In this document: piece after piece, positions 24,003-37,000 of the stretch
Layout: the number at the start of each line of letters is the position of its first letter
Position numbering within the stretch: position 1 is the stretch's first letter
NCBI GenBank assembly: GCA_020091685.1
Contig: CM034595.1
Coordinates: 6,067,971-6,131,970, forward strand
DNA length: 64,000 bases
Direction: 5' to 3'
From: Lutjanus erythropterus
Taxonomy: Eukaryota; Chordata; Actinopteri; Lutjaniformes; Lutjanidae
Notes under the pieces: model-generated
Databases searched by the model: none
Told to the model about the DNA's origin: nothing
Seen by the model: the letters and a program-made list of their open reading frames with translations, nothing else
Made by a program: the position numbers and the translations under genes

Positions 24003-25527
24003 AGCACAAAAAAGGAACTACTTTCTTGCCGCAGAAGAATATACTATAACTACTCAAGAAACTATCTTCATCCTACTAGAAAGAAAATTGATTTTGGGGT
24101 GAACTGTCCCTTTCAAGGAAGTGTATATTTAATGTTAATCCTGTAGCATTAATTATAACATTAAGTATTGAATCAAAATATGTGAGCACATCTTCTGTGG
24201 CACGACCTCATCACAGCACAGATTAAAATTTGTTAACTCTATTATTTTACAGGCAGCTCTTATCATCAGTTAAAATCCCCCCAAAATACCACTTTGTGTT
24301 TTGAGCAATCAGACAAAAATACAAAGGTCACTTTTCTGAAGTTTTTGTAGTATCACACTTTAGTATCATTCGTCCTCTTGTAGTACATTAACAGTCGGTG
24401 CAGACTGACACCACTTTAAAAGCTCTTGCTCTCCACGTTCCTCTGGTAGCACTTGATATTTGCACCCAGGAATTAAGTGAAAAAATATCAGACACATTAA
24501 CCTCACCCCTGAACATACTTTTACAAGCTTCGCATTAATACTTGTCGTGAGAAGAAGCAATTTGAAGAAGGAACTCTAAATGTGCTCTCTTCTCATCTTT
24601 ATGCATCCCAGCTTGCTGAATCATCCCGACCTTAATGGAAGGACTGACATTAGTCGGTATTGTTACTCTGCACACACAGACTTGACGGCGCATTGCGTGA
24701 CAGCCTTCAGTGTTACCTTCTGGTCTAATAGTTAACACTGTTTAAACAGCAGGGGCCTCCTTTAAAGGCTGCCAATACACTGGAGTTAATGGGACGAGAC
24801 AGAACATGTTTAATGAACTGGACGATCCAAAATATTTGGTGTTACCACATAATTACCCACATATATTCACAACCGGCCGATAACAGCGAGAGTGCTATTG
24901 ATTGTTTTGGTGTTGTGAGAGAGAAAAGGCTACAGCCGCTTCACAGATGTGGGTAAAGACTCCTCACATTGTGACTGCGTCGGATAATTACTGCCCAATC
25001 TGAGCTTGTACAGAATTAACTTTTGAACTTATCAAGAGCAGGAGGTTGGCTGAATGAATGCTGCTGACTGACGAAGTGCACTTACTCCTTTGAGTTGAAG
25101 GAAGATGGAGACATGTTTAGACTCAGCGGGATAAGGTTGACTCCTGGAATGACTCTTTCATTTTTCTGCCTCTCTGTTCAGGAGCAGTCGCTTTTCTTTT
25201 GGCTTATTGATAATGCATTTTGAACTCAAGTTTTTTTTTTTCTATTATGCCAGTTACACATCGTGCCATGCAGGCAGGCAGGTCAGAATTCACCCGCATA
25301 CAAAAACGTTATTCAGGAAAGAACGCAGAGATTTCTTCTACTCCTTCTAACACAGTAACATTAAGAGTATATATATATTTTACTTTTATCAAAGTATATT
25401 TTTACACAAGTACTTAATTTTAAAATGATTATAATAGATTGGAATATTTTATTATGGTGCTGTGAACTGCAGTAAGATTAACACATCAAAAAACATGAAA
25501 GCAGCATCAGTAGAATTTAATATTATT
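24003..25527. other. Intronic DNA, nothing coding recognised
   Basis: At about 24086-24114, ggggtgaactgtccctttcaa resembles another end of the agggatagttcaccc family. The remainder has no recognised feature. Confidence 0.4.
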
Positions 25528-25569
25528 CATATATATATATATGTATATATATATATATGTATATATATA
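25528..25569. repeat. (TA)n microsatellite replacing the 5' end of a Tc1 copy
   Basis: TA repeats with two tg interruptions end directly where homology to the Tc1 element begins. Confidence 0.95.
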
Positions 25570-26642
25570 AAGTTGATGTGTTAGAAGCAGGAAAAATGGA
25601 CAAGTGTAAGGATTTGAGTGAGTTTGATAAGGACCAGATTGTGATGGCTAGACGACTGGGTCAGAGCATCTCCAAACCTGCAGCTCTTGTGGGGTGTTCC
25701 TGGTCTGCAGTGGTCAGTATCTATCAGAAGTGGTCCAAGGAAGGAACAGTGGTGAACCAGCAACAGGGTCACTGATGCACATGGAGAGTGAAGGCTGGCC
25801 CGTGTGGTCTGATCCAACAGACGAGCTACTGTTGCTCAAATTGCTGAAGAAGTTAATGCTGGTTCTGATAGAAAGGTGTCAGAATACACAGTGCATTACA
25901 GTTTGTTGTGTATGGGGCTGCATAGCTGCAGACCAGTCAGGGTGTCCATGTTGACCCCTGTGCTCCACCCAAAGCACCAACAATGGACACGTGAGCATCA
26001 GAACTGGACCACAGAGCAATGGAAGAAGGTGGCCTGGTCTGATGAATCACGTTTTCTTTTACATCACGTGGATGGCCGGGTGCGTGTGTGTCGCTTACCT
26101 GGGGAACACATGGCACCAGGATGCACTATGGGAAGGCAAGCTGGCAGTGTGATGCTTTGGGCAATGTTCTGCTGGGAAACCTTGGGTCCTGCCATCCATG
26201 TGGATGTTACTTTGACATGTACCACCTACCTAAGCATTGTTGCAGACCATGTACACCCTTTCATGGAAACGGTATTCCCTGATGGCTGTGGTCTCTTTCA
26301 GCAGGATAATGCACCATGCCACAAAGAAAAAATGGTTCAGGAATGGTTTGAGGAGCACAACAACAAGTTTGAGGTGTTGACTTGGCCTCCAAATTCCCCC
26401 GATCTCAATCCAATCAGGCATCTGTAGGATGTGCTGGACAAACAAGTCCAATCCATGGAGGCCCCACCTCACAACTTACAGGACCTAAAGGATCTGCTGC
26501 CAACATCTTGGTGCCAGATACCACAGCACACCTTCAGGGGTCTAGTAGAGTCCACGCTTCGACGGGTCAGGACTGTTTTGGCAGCAACAGGGGGACCAAC
26601 ACAATATTAGGCAGGTGGTCATAATGTTATGCCTGATCGGTG
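25570..26642 (+). pseudogene. Tc1-like transposon copy 1, inactive
   Basis: It encodes the N-terminal helix-turn-helix region ([20 protein letters not shown], then [18 protein letters not shown]) and a DDE domain with VAWSDESRF, FQQDNAPCHK and WPPNSPDLNP. It is disabled by a 17-nt deletion near 25772 relative to the 45712 copy (frameshift), an in-frame TGA at 25810-25812, and TAG in place of the Trp codon after NPIRHL (26426-26428). The acidic residue expected after NPI is Arg here. The right terminal repeat gtggtcataatgttatgcct is intact and is followed by TA at 26643. The left terminal repeat is missing. Confidence 0.93.
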
Positions 26643-26920
26643 TAGTTCATAATTAATTTTATGCCAATATTAAATCACCTTGATGCTTTGAAAGCACAAC
26701 AACTGCCAAAAAATACTAGCTCAGAGAATACAACATTTGCCGGATTTAACATGGCTCCTGGTATAAACCACACCCACTACTGGTCCTCTATTTAAATACA
26801 GAATATTTTGTTGTTTGAACGGATACAGATATAAATGCAGATGATGACTACAATGTAATGCATAATGTATAACTTAACATAAAGTTAAACAGTTTTTTAA
26901 GTGTGGTAATGTCAAATTGT

Positions 26921-27120
26921 CTCCATTAATGTCAAGTTGTGATAACAAAGATATCTCACACGATGTCAACATTTGTATTAAGAATGACATAACTGACAGA
27001 ACAAACACACTGACAACAGTCAAAGTCTATATCTGTTCATGACAGGTGTCATAACATAGCTATATCAGTGTAATGACAGTCACACTCTTCAACTAAAGTG
27101 TTACCAGAAAAACTGCAGAA
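26921..27120. repeat. Second copy of the aaagtgttaccagaaaaactg repeat
   Basis: It shares gaatgacataa, gttcatgacaggtgtcat, aaagtgttaccagaaaaact and neighbouring words in order with 20865-21070. Confidence 0.7.
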
Positions 27121-27404
27121 CGACTACAGACAGTAAAGAAATCAGCTGCCGGCCTTCTAACCCCAGTAAAAGTAAAGTCAGCTTCATTGTCACCTGTACA
27201 GTTATACACAGTACAGTGTACACGTAGATTCATGACATAGTCACACATGTACAAATACAGGTGAGAAACCATCACCTGCTGAGACAAAAACCCGAACAGA
27301 CATCTGCTATTGGTTGAGGCAGCATCATTGTCAGTCAGAGTTCACCGAAGTTTAACTCCCTCTGTAGCAAAGGTGTAAATTTGCGCATGTGTGATGGTTC
27401 CATC

Positions 27405-27835
27405 AGTCATTGCGTTTAACCAATCTTAACCTGTCGATTCCACTGAGCACGTCGTGTCTGCACTGCGGTTTTCATCCTCCACATGGCTGCATGTCCTACC
27501 AGCAGCATTTCAGAAGCAAAGCATTTTACCTGCCAAATGTAGTTGATTATACTAAAAATTTCCTTGCTTTTTGTGCTTCCACATGGTTAAATTGTTTTCC
27601 CGAATCTGCATGGAGTCTATTATTTTGAAAATTGTGTGCACAACTTGCTGCAGCATCCATCAAGAAAAAACTTGGCACATATTCTCCACAAAGCAGAGCG
27701 GAGAGCTGCTTCTGGGACATGCTGCTGGTGGAACTACTTGCACCGGTCATTGTATAGCATGGCCACGATCAGCTCTGGGGGCTTCTGTGCAGTAGTGCAA
27801 TGCAGTCGTGCCCAGTAGAATCAACCCACAAGTAT
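27405..27835. mobile_element. hAT-like MITE relative, copy A (shared core, different ends)
   Basis: The core words agcaaagcattttacc, ttgctttttgtgcttcca, gcatggagtctattattttg and gcagcatccatcaa align in order with 3995-4300. The starting block gattccactg...tctgcac...ggtttt...tcctccacatg aligns with 50933-50990. Terminal repeats are not visible, so the boundaries are approximate. Confidence 0.55.
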
Positions 27836-27944
27836 TAGATGCCTTGGCCAGGCTTACTGTCAGTAGAACTGACCTAGCATACATGTTTTTGATGGCGAGG
27901 GGAAAACAGAGCACCCAGAGGGAGCCCGTGCAAGCAAAAAACTT

Positions 27945-28410
27945 TGGTCATATCACCCCAGTTTTAGCCTCTTTACACCGGCTTTCAATACACTTTGGAA
28001 GTAATTCTACAGTTCTTTTAATTACTTACAAGGCACTAAATGGCCTGGCTTCTTACTATATCTCAGATCTTTTATCCCCATATGACCCTGTCTTTGAGAT
28101 CCTCTGGCAGGGACCTTTTATCTGTTCCAGACTCTCAGCTCAAGTCTAAGGGGGACAGATCTTTTGAAATGAGAGTCCAGAGGCTCTGGAACACCCTGCC
28201 CGAGGAAATATGGCAGATTGAATCAGTGACTTCTTTTAAATCTAGGCTTAAAACATACTTTTATCACAGTGCCTTCATCTGATTCTAGCTTTTTTAAGAT
28301 GGGTTTTGCCACTTTTAGCTTTTTTATGTGGTTTGTTTGGTTCTTTAATTGTGTTTAAATGTGTCTTTATGTTACCTTGTGCACCTGTATGAAGTGAGGG
28401 CCATTTCAAA
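27945..28410 (+). mobile_element. LINE (L2/CR1-like) ORF2 C-terminal end and 3' tail, dead
   Basis: HITPVLASLH, LLITYKALNGLASYYISDLL and, after a frameshift near 28100, LLSVPDSQLKSKGDRSF, RLWNTLPEEIW and FKSRLKTYFYHSAF form the conserved C-terminal block of L2/CR1-type fish LINEs. The stop is TGA at 28280-28282 and the rest is 3' untranslated sequence. The copy is 5'-truncated, as is usual for target-primed reverse transcription. Confidence 0.88.
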
Positions 28411-29199
28411 GGTACAGACCATTGTTGATTGATCAAGTTGAATATCTGACATCCTCCATGAGGGGATGAAGGCTGGGAATAAATAAAGCCAACTGTGCTG
28501 AGAAAGGGCAGACGAAGGTTATGCACTGTAACAGTCCAGTGAAGAATGCAGCTCTCCATGCACCGACAGAAAGGAAGGATCAGAGTACACAACCACATGA
28601 CCTGATATCAATCAAACACTCACTACAGACTGAGTCACAGAAAAACAGAGGCATCCCACAGATAAAAGCTAATGAAAGAGCAGGAGAAGACCAAGAAGCT
28701 GCCGTCATTCCTCCGTGCAAAATCAGAGAATATTAAATTATTTTACAGTCACGGCAAAGCAGCGCTCTCTGCTCACATGTGTACCAAACAAACAAACACT
28801 CAGTCAACTTTGCAAAATATCAAGCTAACATCATACAGCTGATCATACTAAGACAATCATGTTTGCTAACCATCCACAGGCGCTAACATTAACTTTCACA
28901 TTAACTGACAAAGTGACTCACCATCCAGGTGTGTTCAGGTGTCTGATCATGTTTGATGAGGTCGATCAGCATCCGTTATCCCCGCAGACGTTACATTTAG
29001 TCATTCTTTTGTTTGGGTCTTATGTGACATTATTATGGCCAAAGGTTGTGACAGATGACACAGCAGCTGCAGGTGAGCTCGCCATAGTGTTGTTGCTGCA
29101 GCAGTCATCTGTGGTCGCGTGCAAGATCCATATGGTTACGCATAATAATTAAGGTCGAAAGATGTAAACCTTAATCCTTCGAAGCCGTCAGCTTTCCCC
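28411..29199. other. Intronic DNA, nothing recognised
   Basis: No domain, terminal repeat or exon signature. Confidence 0.45.
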
Positions 29200-29338
29200 A
29201 TAAAGTTACCAGTAACAAGCCCTTTTAAAATGAAGTAACTGTAACAGTGTAACTGAATTTGAAAAGTGACTAGATATACGACGGGTTATGGTAAAAAGTA
29301 GTGGAGTTACTTAGAAACATGTTATTCCCAACACTGCT
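29200..29338. mobile_element. hAT-like end fragment of the cagtgttggg family
   Basis: aaagttaccagtaacaagcc, gtaactgtaacagtgtaact and the terminal ttattcccaacactgct match the right end of the family also seen at 16301-17274. Confidence 0.7.
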
Positions 29339-31383
29339 TACAATCCAGTAAAACCTTTGAAACCTTTTATGAACCAGTAACTTTCTGATCTTTTCTTACA
29401 TCACTGATGGAACAGAACATGGCTTTGATCCATCAGATATGACATCACCATTGCTGTGACATCACCATTCCAATATTCCATCATTTGAGTGAATTCTTTT
29501 TCATTCCCATAGCAAAAATCAAAACATATAATATTAAAAATATTAAAAAGTTCTTTAAAACAAAGTAGAAGGTTTAAAGGTCTAGAATGGGTCCAAATTA
29601 CATTGCATTACACTTATACTAGATGTTCTACATGTCCTCTATACACCAAACCAAATGAAACCACTGTCAGTTGGAAATTTCAACATTATGTTGGTGTTCA
29701 CGTTTGCTGTAGTGTAAAACCCTCTGAAATTACTCTGAGTTGTTGCTAATAAGTACAGATATCAGTAATCCTGGTACTTCAAATTAAAACATGCATATCA
29801 TGCATGGCTGAGTATAATATAATTATAAAGAGTCCAGCATCCAAGGTAAGAGGAGGATCTATTTAAAATTAGATTTAAAAAGAAACTCCCTTCAAGTGTC
29901 AACTTGCACAACACTGCATGGCAGACATCAAACCTGCATAGCATTAGCCTGTTAGCGTTGTCTTTATGAGTCTCATTCTGCGGCGATGTGATGCTGATTG
30001 CAATGTGTTAAAGCACAGCTGTGCCTACGTGAAGGCTCATAACTCATAGGAACACAAACAGCTATCAAATATAGCATGATCCAGCACACCTGAGCTCCTT
30101 TTTCATACACATGTGCTGGCATGGCTTGAGTCAGTTTCAGCCCAGCATGGCAGGGGTTTGAATCTCCATCTCCAACAGGGCTTGAGGGTGCATCTTGTAA
30201 CTGACATACGCTTGTCATGGTAAGATAATTTGATTTTTGATTTTTTCAGATTTTATTGTTATTTAAATGTGTTTATCATGAAGCAGTAACATGAGAAAAT
30301 GTGTGTTTTCATCAGCAGTAGCTTCACAAGAATCCTGTACAGTTGTAAGTGAACATGAAACAGTAAAATAAAGCAAATATCTCAAAATACAAACATGGAT
30401 GCAGGAGAGAAGCTGCACTCCAAACCACAGAGATTCAGTTAGAAGCTACAAATGTGTCTTTCTCTTGGGTCTCCTGCACAGACATGAGTTGCGTCTCGCA
30501 ACACGCTTGTTCAGGTGGAGGAAGGGGGATTGTCCAGGGTTGGCTGTGGTAGGTGAGATGTCAACGCAACCTGCATGGAGGCGGGTCAAGTGGGCTCAAT
30601 CCGACTCTGGTGTTGCTACAATTTGAGCGCAACTTCACACAGCCTAGTGCATTTACTGAAACTCAAATCAATGTGATATGATAAACTGGATTTTAAATGT
30701 AGTTTCAATTCACAAAAATCAGTTTAAAAAGTTGATGTTAGGTCAGTGGAAGATGTCTCTACATTGCTGAAATGTTCTGTGGAATTTCATGGTCCCCAAA
30801 AGATGATTCTTAATGTGGTGATGCACTGACTACATATGAAAGCAAGCTTTATTGTGATCATACAATCATACAGCGTACAGTTAGACAGTAACTGACATTC
30901 TGTGCATTTAACCAATCCTAGTTTGGAGCAAGTGGCAGCCACTGTTAGAGCTTCAGATCTGTGTCTGACCCCGATGAGACCCAACGAGTTCAGGTTGGGT
31001 CCAAACTTATTTCTCACAGATTTCACAGGCTCACATTGGGTTCAGGCTGTATTTTATTTATTTATTTATTTTTATTTTTCTCTCCAATTTAGCTAGTGAC
31101 AATTACAATTCCCTGCCTGTATCATCCCTATCACTGAAAACTCCTGCTGTTTGGTGCATAGACAGAGGCTTGTTAAGAAAAACGTCAGGCTGTAATTGGG
31201 TTTGGGCTGAAATATGATAATGGGGTTCGGATTTTTGTTTTGGTTTCAGACAGAATTTTGTCGGCATTGGGCATCGATGGGCTCGACTTTTAAGGCACAA
31301 TTAGAGTGCTAGCCACTGTGCAGCGCCAAGGGGATCAACTTTAGCTTTAAGCCAGCACCATGGTCAGGGACACTGACCTAAGA
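29339..31383. other. Intronic DNA; weak gggttcgg-type repeat remnants near 30980-31290
   Basis: ccaacgagttcaggttgggt, attgggttcaggctg, ttgggtttgggctgaa and gggctcgactttt recall a fish repeat built of gggttcgggctcgg words, strongly degraded. A (TTTA)n tract lies at 31055-31078. Confidence 0.35.
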
Positions 31384-31465
31384 TACCTGGGAGTAACCAG
31401 AGCAAACCTTCGCAGGCTTGGGAAGAACATGTCAAGCCTATACAGAGAGGCCAAGTCTATGCTAC
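31384..31465 (+). repeat. Degenerate copy of the acccacgcaggc...gggagaacatg repeat
   Basis: tgggagtaaccagagcaaac, cgcaggcttgggaagaacat and tacagagaggcc follow the order of a widespread vertebrate interspersed sequence (gaacatgcaaactccacaca in the usual form). Confidence 0.5.
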
Positions 31466-32474
31466 TTGCGGTTTCACCATCAGGACAAATTTGTGCACAG
31501 AATTATTTTAATCTAATACACAGATTACCATGAAAAGGTTCATGCTGTCAAGTGGATGAACCGTTTGCTCTCAGATTTGCAGTGTTACTCTCTGGTATAA
31601 TTAATTCAAAATACCAAAATACCAAATAAACACAGATCTGTAGGACAGTAGACTATCCAACAGAGACAATCCCCCAGCAAGTCCAACCCCAGAATATTTT
31701 AATCACCGTAAAAAACAAAAAGAATGAACTCTTTTGATGTGTAGAAATGAATATGCTTTTAGCACTTCTTTTGTGTGGCGTGCCAGAATTTGTGTCTGCC
31801 TACCGAACCAACCTTGTTGATTGTGTATCTCCACTCATGGGCTTTAATATAGTGTGTCCTTAGCCAGCATGAATAGGCCATAAAAGCACTAATCCTTCCT
31901 TCTTGAGCTTATTCATTTCTTTGTATTACCCGCTGCTTTTGCTACAAACGCCTCCACAGCACAATCGCATATTATTCATATCCGCCACTACACCAAGAAA
32001 GCCTTGTTCAAAAAAGGCCAAAGGCAATTTCAGTGCATCTCTTTTTAATGGGGAGAGGTCCATTATTGCATGACTCTGTAATGATCAGATTGGACTTCTG
32101 CTGTGTTATAAAGTCCTGAACCCTGCAGTCTGCCACAGAGTCATCTCCTGTCTCTCTGTTTGCCCATTTGGGTGGAAGCACACTGTGTTCCTCTACCTTC
32201 CATGTCCAAAGTACCACATCAACAGGCTTTCACATGCAAATGGAAAAATGAGTGAAAAACTCAGTGCAGTTCATGCATGTCTGATTATGCTGAACAAGCA
32301 CGAGGTGCAGCAGAATTCACAAATAGAAAGAAAGACGCAAAATGGCTCAATGTGATGGAAGAAGAGCAATTTATTCTACACAGTATTTGACTGCCAAATT
32401 GACATGCAGAATGTGTTGAAGCGTAAATCACAGATAATGGGTTACCTCATTTTTGACTTTTTTGATTTATGAAT
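31466..32474. other. Intronic DNA, complex sequence, no repeat or gene recognised
   Basis: 31740-32220 is compositionally complex and lacks repeat hallmarks. It may be conserved non-coding sequence, which cannot be tested here. Confidence 0.35.
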
Positions 32475-32640
32475 TGACCCTTTGCTAAACACCACCCTCC
32501 CTAGTTACTGTTATTACCTGTCAAGCTTCCCATTCTCGCACTGCGTTTACGGTGATAGCGGCAGATTTAACATCAAAATTGAGGGTAATTGTTGAAACAT
32601 GAGGTCTTTGATTCTTTGGAGAAGCAAACAAACGTAGCTT
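32475..32640. mobile_element. Partial copy of the tgacccttcactaagcccc element
   Basis: tgaccctttgctaaacacc, accctccctagttactgtt, cctgtcaagctt and gggtaattgttgaaa align in order with the left part of 60370-60855. The right terminal repeat was not found. Confidence 0.7.
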
Positions 32641-33084
32641 CGACTCAACCAAATATAGAAACACTGCAGGTCACACAGAAAACAACAAAAATGTTGCAAA
32701 ATACTTAAATTCTCTTGTAAGTGCAAAATACAACTTTTAGCCTCATTATTGTCAGCAAACAGGCATTTGCTATGTAAAGATATAGCGGAGTGATGGCATC
32801 CTGAGCAGAGAATGAGTCATACTCCCAGTGTGTTTCCAGCATGCCCATGATTGTGTGTTAGCAGTACACAAAAGCAGTAAACAACACACTAAAGTATGTT
32901 TATGAAAACATTTTAGGTGAAGAATAGGTGATGCCAGAGCCATATTTCATCAGCACTGCCTAGTCGGATAGTTACATCTGAGAGTCTCCATTGGAAACCA
33001 GAGCCAAGATGGCAGCTCTGGTTTCCAAAATAGGCTTCTGAAAACTTTTTAAGGCAATTTAGTAACATAATCTTAATCCTAATG

Positions 33085-33352
33085 TATCAACAGTCTGGCT
33101 CCAGAGCCTCTTTCCAGATTTAGACAAAGAGCAGACAGGGACAGATTGGAGCAGGCTAACTACTGTAAATCTAAATTCGGACAATCAACTTTCTCCATAA
33201 AGGGCTGTCAACCCTGGAACACATCATCAACTGAAATCAAATTGATTCCAGATATAAAATCCTTCACAACAAAGGTCAAGTGCTGGCTAAAAGCAAACCA
33301 AAGCTGTGCCCACTCTCAGCTATTTGTGATTAAAATTTCTCAGGTGTATTAA
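33085..33352 (+). mobile_element. LINE ORF2 C-terminal fragment of another family
   Basis: STFSIKGCQPWNTSSTEIKL, then IPDIKSFTTKVKCWLKANQS, is the conserved end of a non-LTR ORF2 (F-S-[IV]-[KR]-G-x-x-x-W-N-[ST]-x-P-x-x-[IL]-[KR]). There is no upstream catalytic domain. Confidence 0.75.
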
Positions 33353-33640
33353 TGTATGTTAACTAGTGTATTGTGGTATACATGCAAAAGCCCAACTAGG
33401 GACAAGAGCTGAAAATGATCAATAGTTATAAACTGTGCAACACCAATTTTATACTCTGTACTAGAACTATTAAATTGCACTGTCCATATCAAATGAAATA
33501 AAATTATTATTCTTTGATCAGCACTGCCTGGTTTCACAGTTTGACCTGAGTTAAGGGAGTCTCAGTTGGAAACCAGAGCCAAAATGGTGGTTGCCTAGTT
33601 ACAATCTGTCTCGTATCACAGCTGAACAGCACACTAAACC

Positions 33641-34077
33641 AGTGATTCCCAAACATGAGTGTGCCAAGTGCCAAGTCCACGTGTGCCTTGGATTTTATGA
33701 CATTATTATTGCAATACACAATTACAGAAATAGTTAGGATTGGTATTTTAATTCATTGCATCAGTGCTTTGCACACACTCTTTCCTAATACAGATTGAAA
33801 TTCTAAACCGTAACAAAAATCCTTTAAAAATCTTCAGTCAAAGTGAACCCCAGTTTTTTTGCCATTCAGGTGGTTGCTGGTTGGTGTGACTTATTAGAGA
33901 ATTACACCTTTTTTTTCCCACTAACACACTCTGATTGGCTGATAGGTTACATGTTGCCTCCATTTGTTAGGTTGGTTATGGAGGCTAGCTTGCATGAATA
34001 TGAATACAGTTTGCTTTAAGATTTTAGCATGCCCTTTGATATGCCTTGGGCACAAAAAGTTTGAAAATCATTGACAG
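33641..34077. mobile_element. hAT-type element with agtgattcccaaac ends
   Basis: The left end ccagtgattcccaaacatga and the right end, read inward from 34077, gtcaatgattttcaaacttt, are imperfect inverted repeats of the Charlie-type form cagtgnttcycaaactttt. Adjacent gtgccaagtgcc and gccttgggcac also match in inverse. Confidence 0.7.
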
Positions 34078-37000
34078 TTTGATGTGAAATTTGTGAGCAG
34101 TGTGGGTTCAGATGAGGGTCCCCCTCCCCCAAAATTTACTGAATAAATGACGCATGCATTTGTTTTGGTCTGAGATGCTGGTGCTCTATTGCAACCTCAT
34201 ATACAGCACCTTAAATGGAAATTATCTTTTTTATTTTCAATATTCTGATTGTGTGATTCAGCTATATGATTATTTTAAATGTATGCTACTAATCAGCAAC
34301 AGGCTGGATCAAAGAGCAAATATCTGGCAACAAACAACAGGCCAGATGTGTCTGGCAATGATCATCACCATTTAGAGTTTCCTGGAAACTCATTTGATTT
34401 TTGTTTTTGCGATATTTTTTTGTGTTTAGTCATTTTCTCATGTTGCAGCATTTTCCCAGATGCTATATGCTGTTGTCAAAATGATGAAGCTGCTTTTCTA
34501 TTTGTATGTTTTTCTTTAGCTGCAGAGAGCTGAACTCTCAGAGCTGCTGCATTTTCTTCTTTGTTATGTGTATTTCAGAGGAAATTACTGTGGGTTGTTC
34601 AAGTGCGGTCTTTAACTTCAAGTATGGTCCTTTTTACATGAATATTAGGCTAAATTCTGAAATACTGAAGAACTTTTATTTATGGTAACTGTGGAGAGGC
34701 TCTTAATTTTTTTTTTTTTTTATCAGTAAATTTCATCATATTGTAATAAGAAGCTTTCATATTTTCTGATCCTCTCCTGTTTTTATTTAACGTAAACACA
34801 ACCTCAGCCCTGTTCTTTTCCATGTTTCTGTTATCAAAAAGGCAGAGGGTAACCTTTGGCTGCAGTAAGCAACTTTAACACATGATTAACAATGAAAGGG
34901 TTACAGTTTGGTTAGGTTAAGATACAAAATAATACATGTTTAAGTTTAGGGTAAGGCCATGTTTGGCTTTAACATGACTACAGAAGTCACATGAGGAAAG
35001 GTCACATGTCACCGCAGAGACTAACGACACGAAAGTCGCGTGACGTATATGATTTATAATCTTAATCTACCATCCAGATATCCAGATCACACCAGGCAAC
35101 AAACCCTAACATTACTTTTTATTCAACATATTATTATTATATTTGTTTCTTGTTTTCATTGAACACAGCATATAGATTTATCCTCTAAAACCATTTTTGT
35201 TGTGCACATTTTACACTGACCTCCTTAAATTTATTTTCAAAGTATCTTATTGAGAGTTTCTTTTAAATCTCTAGCTATGCTTTGGAACTGTTTTTCTATC
35301 AGTTTTGTTTGTCTTTGGTCTTTGAAAATGTTTTATGAGGAAATGCATTTATCATATTTGTTCGGCTTCAGTGATTGACCTTTTGCTGACACAGAATGCA
35401 TTTTGATGAGTAACACTGAATGTAAAAACAACATCCTGTTTCTAAAACTCCACAGGGCGCCTTAAATGCACAATTTTATACCTTTTATTTTGACCATTAT
35501 TTTGTAAAAATATAAAAATGTTAACAATGATCTCACGGTGTTGTACTTTTAACGGCTGATGCTGCTGTAGTGTGACGTCAGTGATGACGGCGTGGCTGGA
35601 GGCACTTGACAGTTTGAGAGCAGAATAGCTTTTTTTTTTTGTCTTTGAGATTTAGTTCGTAGTCATTCTTTAAAACAGGTTTCAATTTGCAGTTAATGAA
35701 CGCGAGAAGCCGGCTTACTGGTGCTTTATTTCAGGCTTTCATTCAGCACACAATGAAGGCAGGACATCGGCCTTAAGACTGCCTGACTGGGACGTGCAAT
35801 AAAAGCAAAAACATAGGTGTTACTGTTGTGTTTCAGTTTAGTTCAGGGACAAAAATGATAAGTTTAAGATCAAACTCAAATAACATAAAGGCATTTTGGA
35901 AAACAAATGTACGTACAATTTTGTTTGTGCATCATCCGTTGAAGAAAAAAAAAAACGGGGGAAGAAAACAGATCTCCCGTTCTCGTGCCATCGGGGTAAG
36001 CCAGTCTGAGTCAGCCTGACTCTAAAGGGTATTTAAAGGGCATCTACATTAGCCTGATTGAAGGCAGCAGACAAAAGGACACTCTACAACAAAAAGGCAG
36101 CAATTAGCAAAAGTTATTGCTTCCCATTCCTCATCACGCACGCATACACACTCGTGCACACGCACACACACAGTCTGCACAGTCTTACCCTAACCGTTTT
36201 GCACCGTAAAGCTGGATTGTGCATAAAGCATTTACACTTTTGTTCTACAACATTATCAAGCCAACTCTTTGCTATTGTCTCCCTGGTTTATGTTTTTTGT
36301 GCCCTAACTTTTGCCTGTAACAGTGTTTGATTGTTAACATAATACATTATAATACTTTAAATGACCCATGGGTGTTCAGTGTGAGTGAAATTCTTGGTGT
36401 AAAAATATATATAATAAAAAATAAAGAAGAAACACATCTTGTTGAAGCCACCATGCTAAATGCAAAATCATAGTAATTGCTTGTTTTTGCCTCGCCTTCT
36501 TTGTATTATTGCTGACATTATATTATTGTATCTATTCCTTCTATTATCTGTGTTGTGGCAGATTATACCCCGTCTGCCTTGAGAAAACAGTCTGGGTGCT
36601 ATTTTTAAATCTTCTAAATAATATAATATAATATAAATAACCTAACTTAAACTGTTTATGTGTTAACATAGATGTATTGCTAACCTCAACTCCAGTGTCC
36701 TATTGGTTGGTTAATACAAAGACATGTTGAAAGTCAGTGTTGCTCTGACTTACAAAACTGTTGTAAAGGTCATAAAGTGACCAAACTTTTAAAAAGTGCA
36801 GAATTACAGGGGATGTATACAAAGCGATGCAGAAAGACTTATCTAAAGGTGCAGTCATAACAAAAAAATGTGTTTAAAGTTCACAGTTGGCATGCTGGGA
36901 CATGTCTGGTGATGATAAATATTTTCTTACAGTTTCACTGCCATATAATTAAGACCTGGATACAGTGTCAGCACTCAGCCTTGCTTCTAATTTTGTAGCC

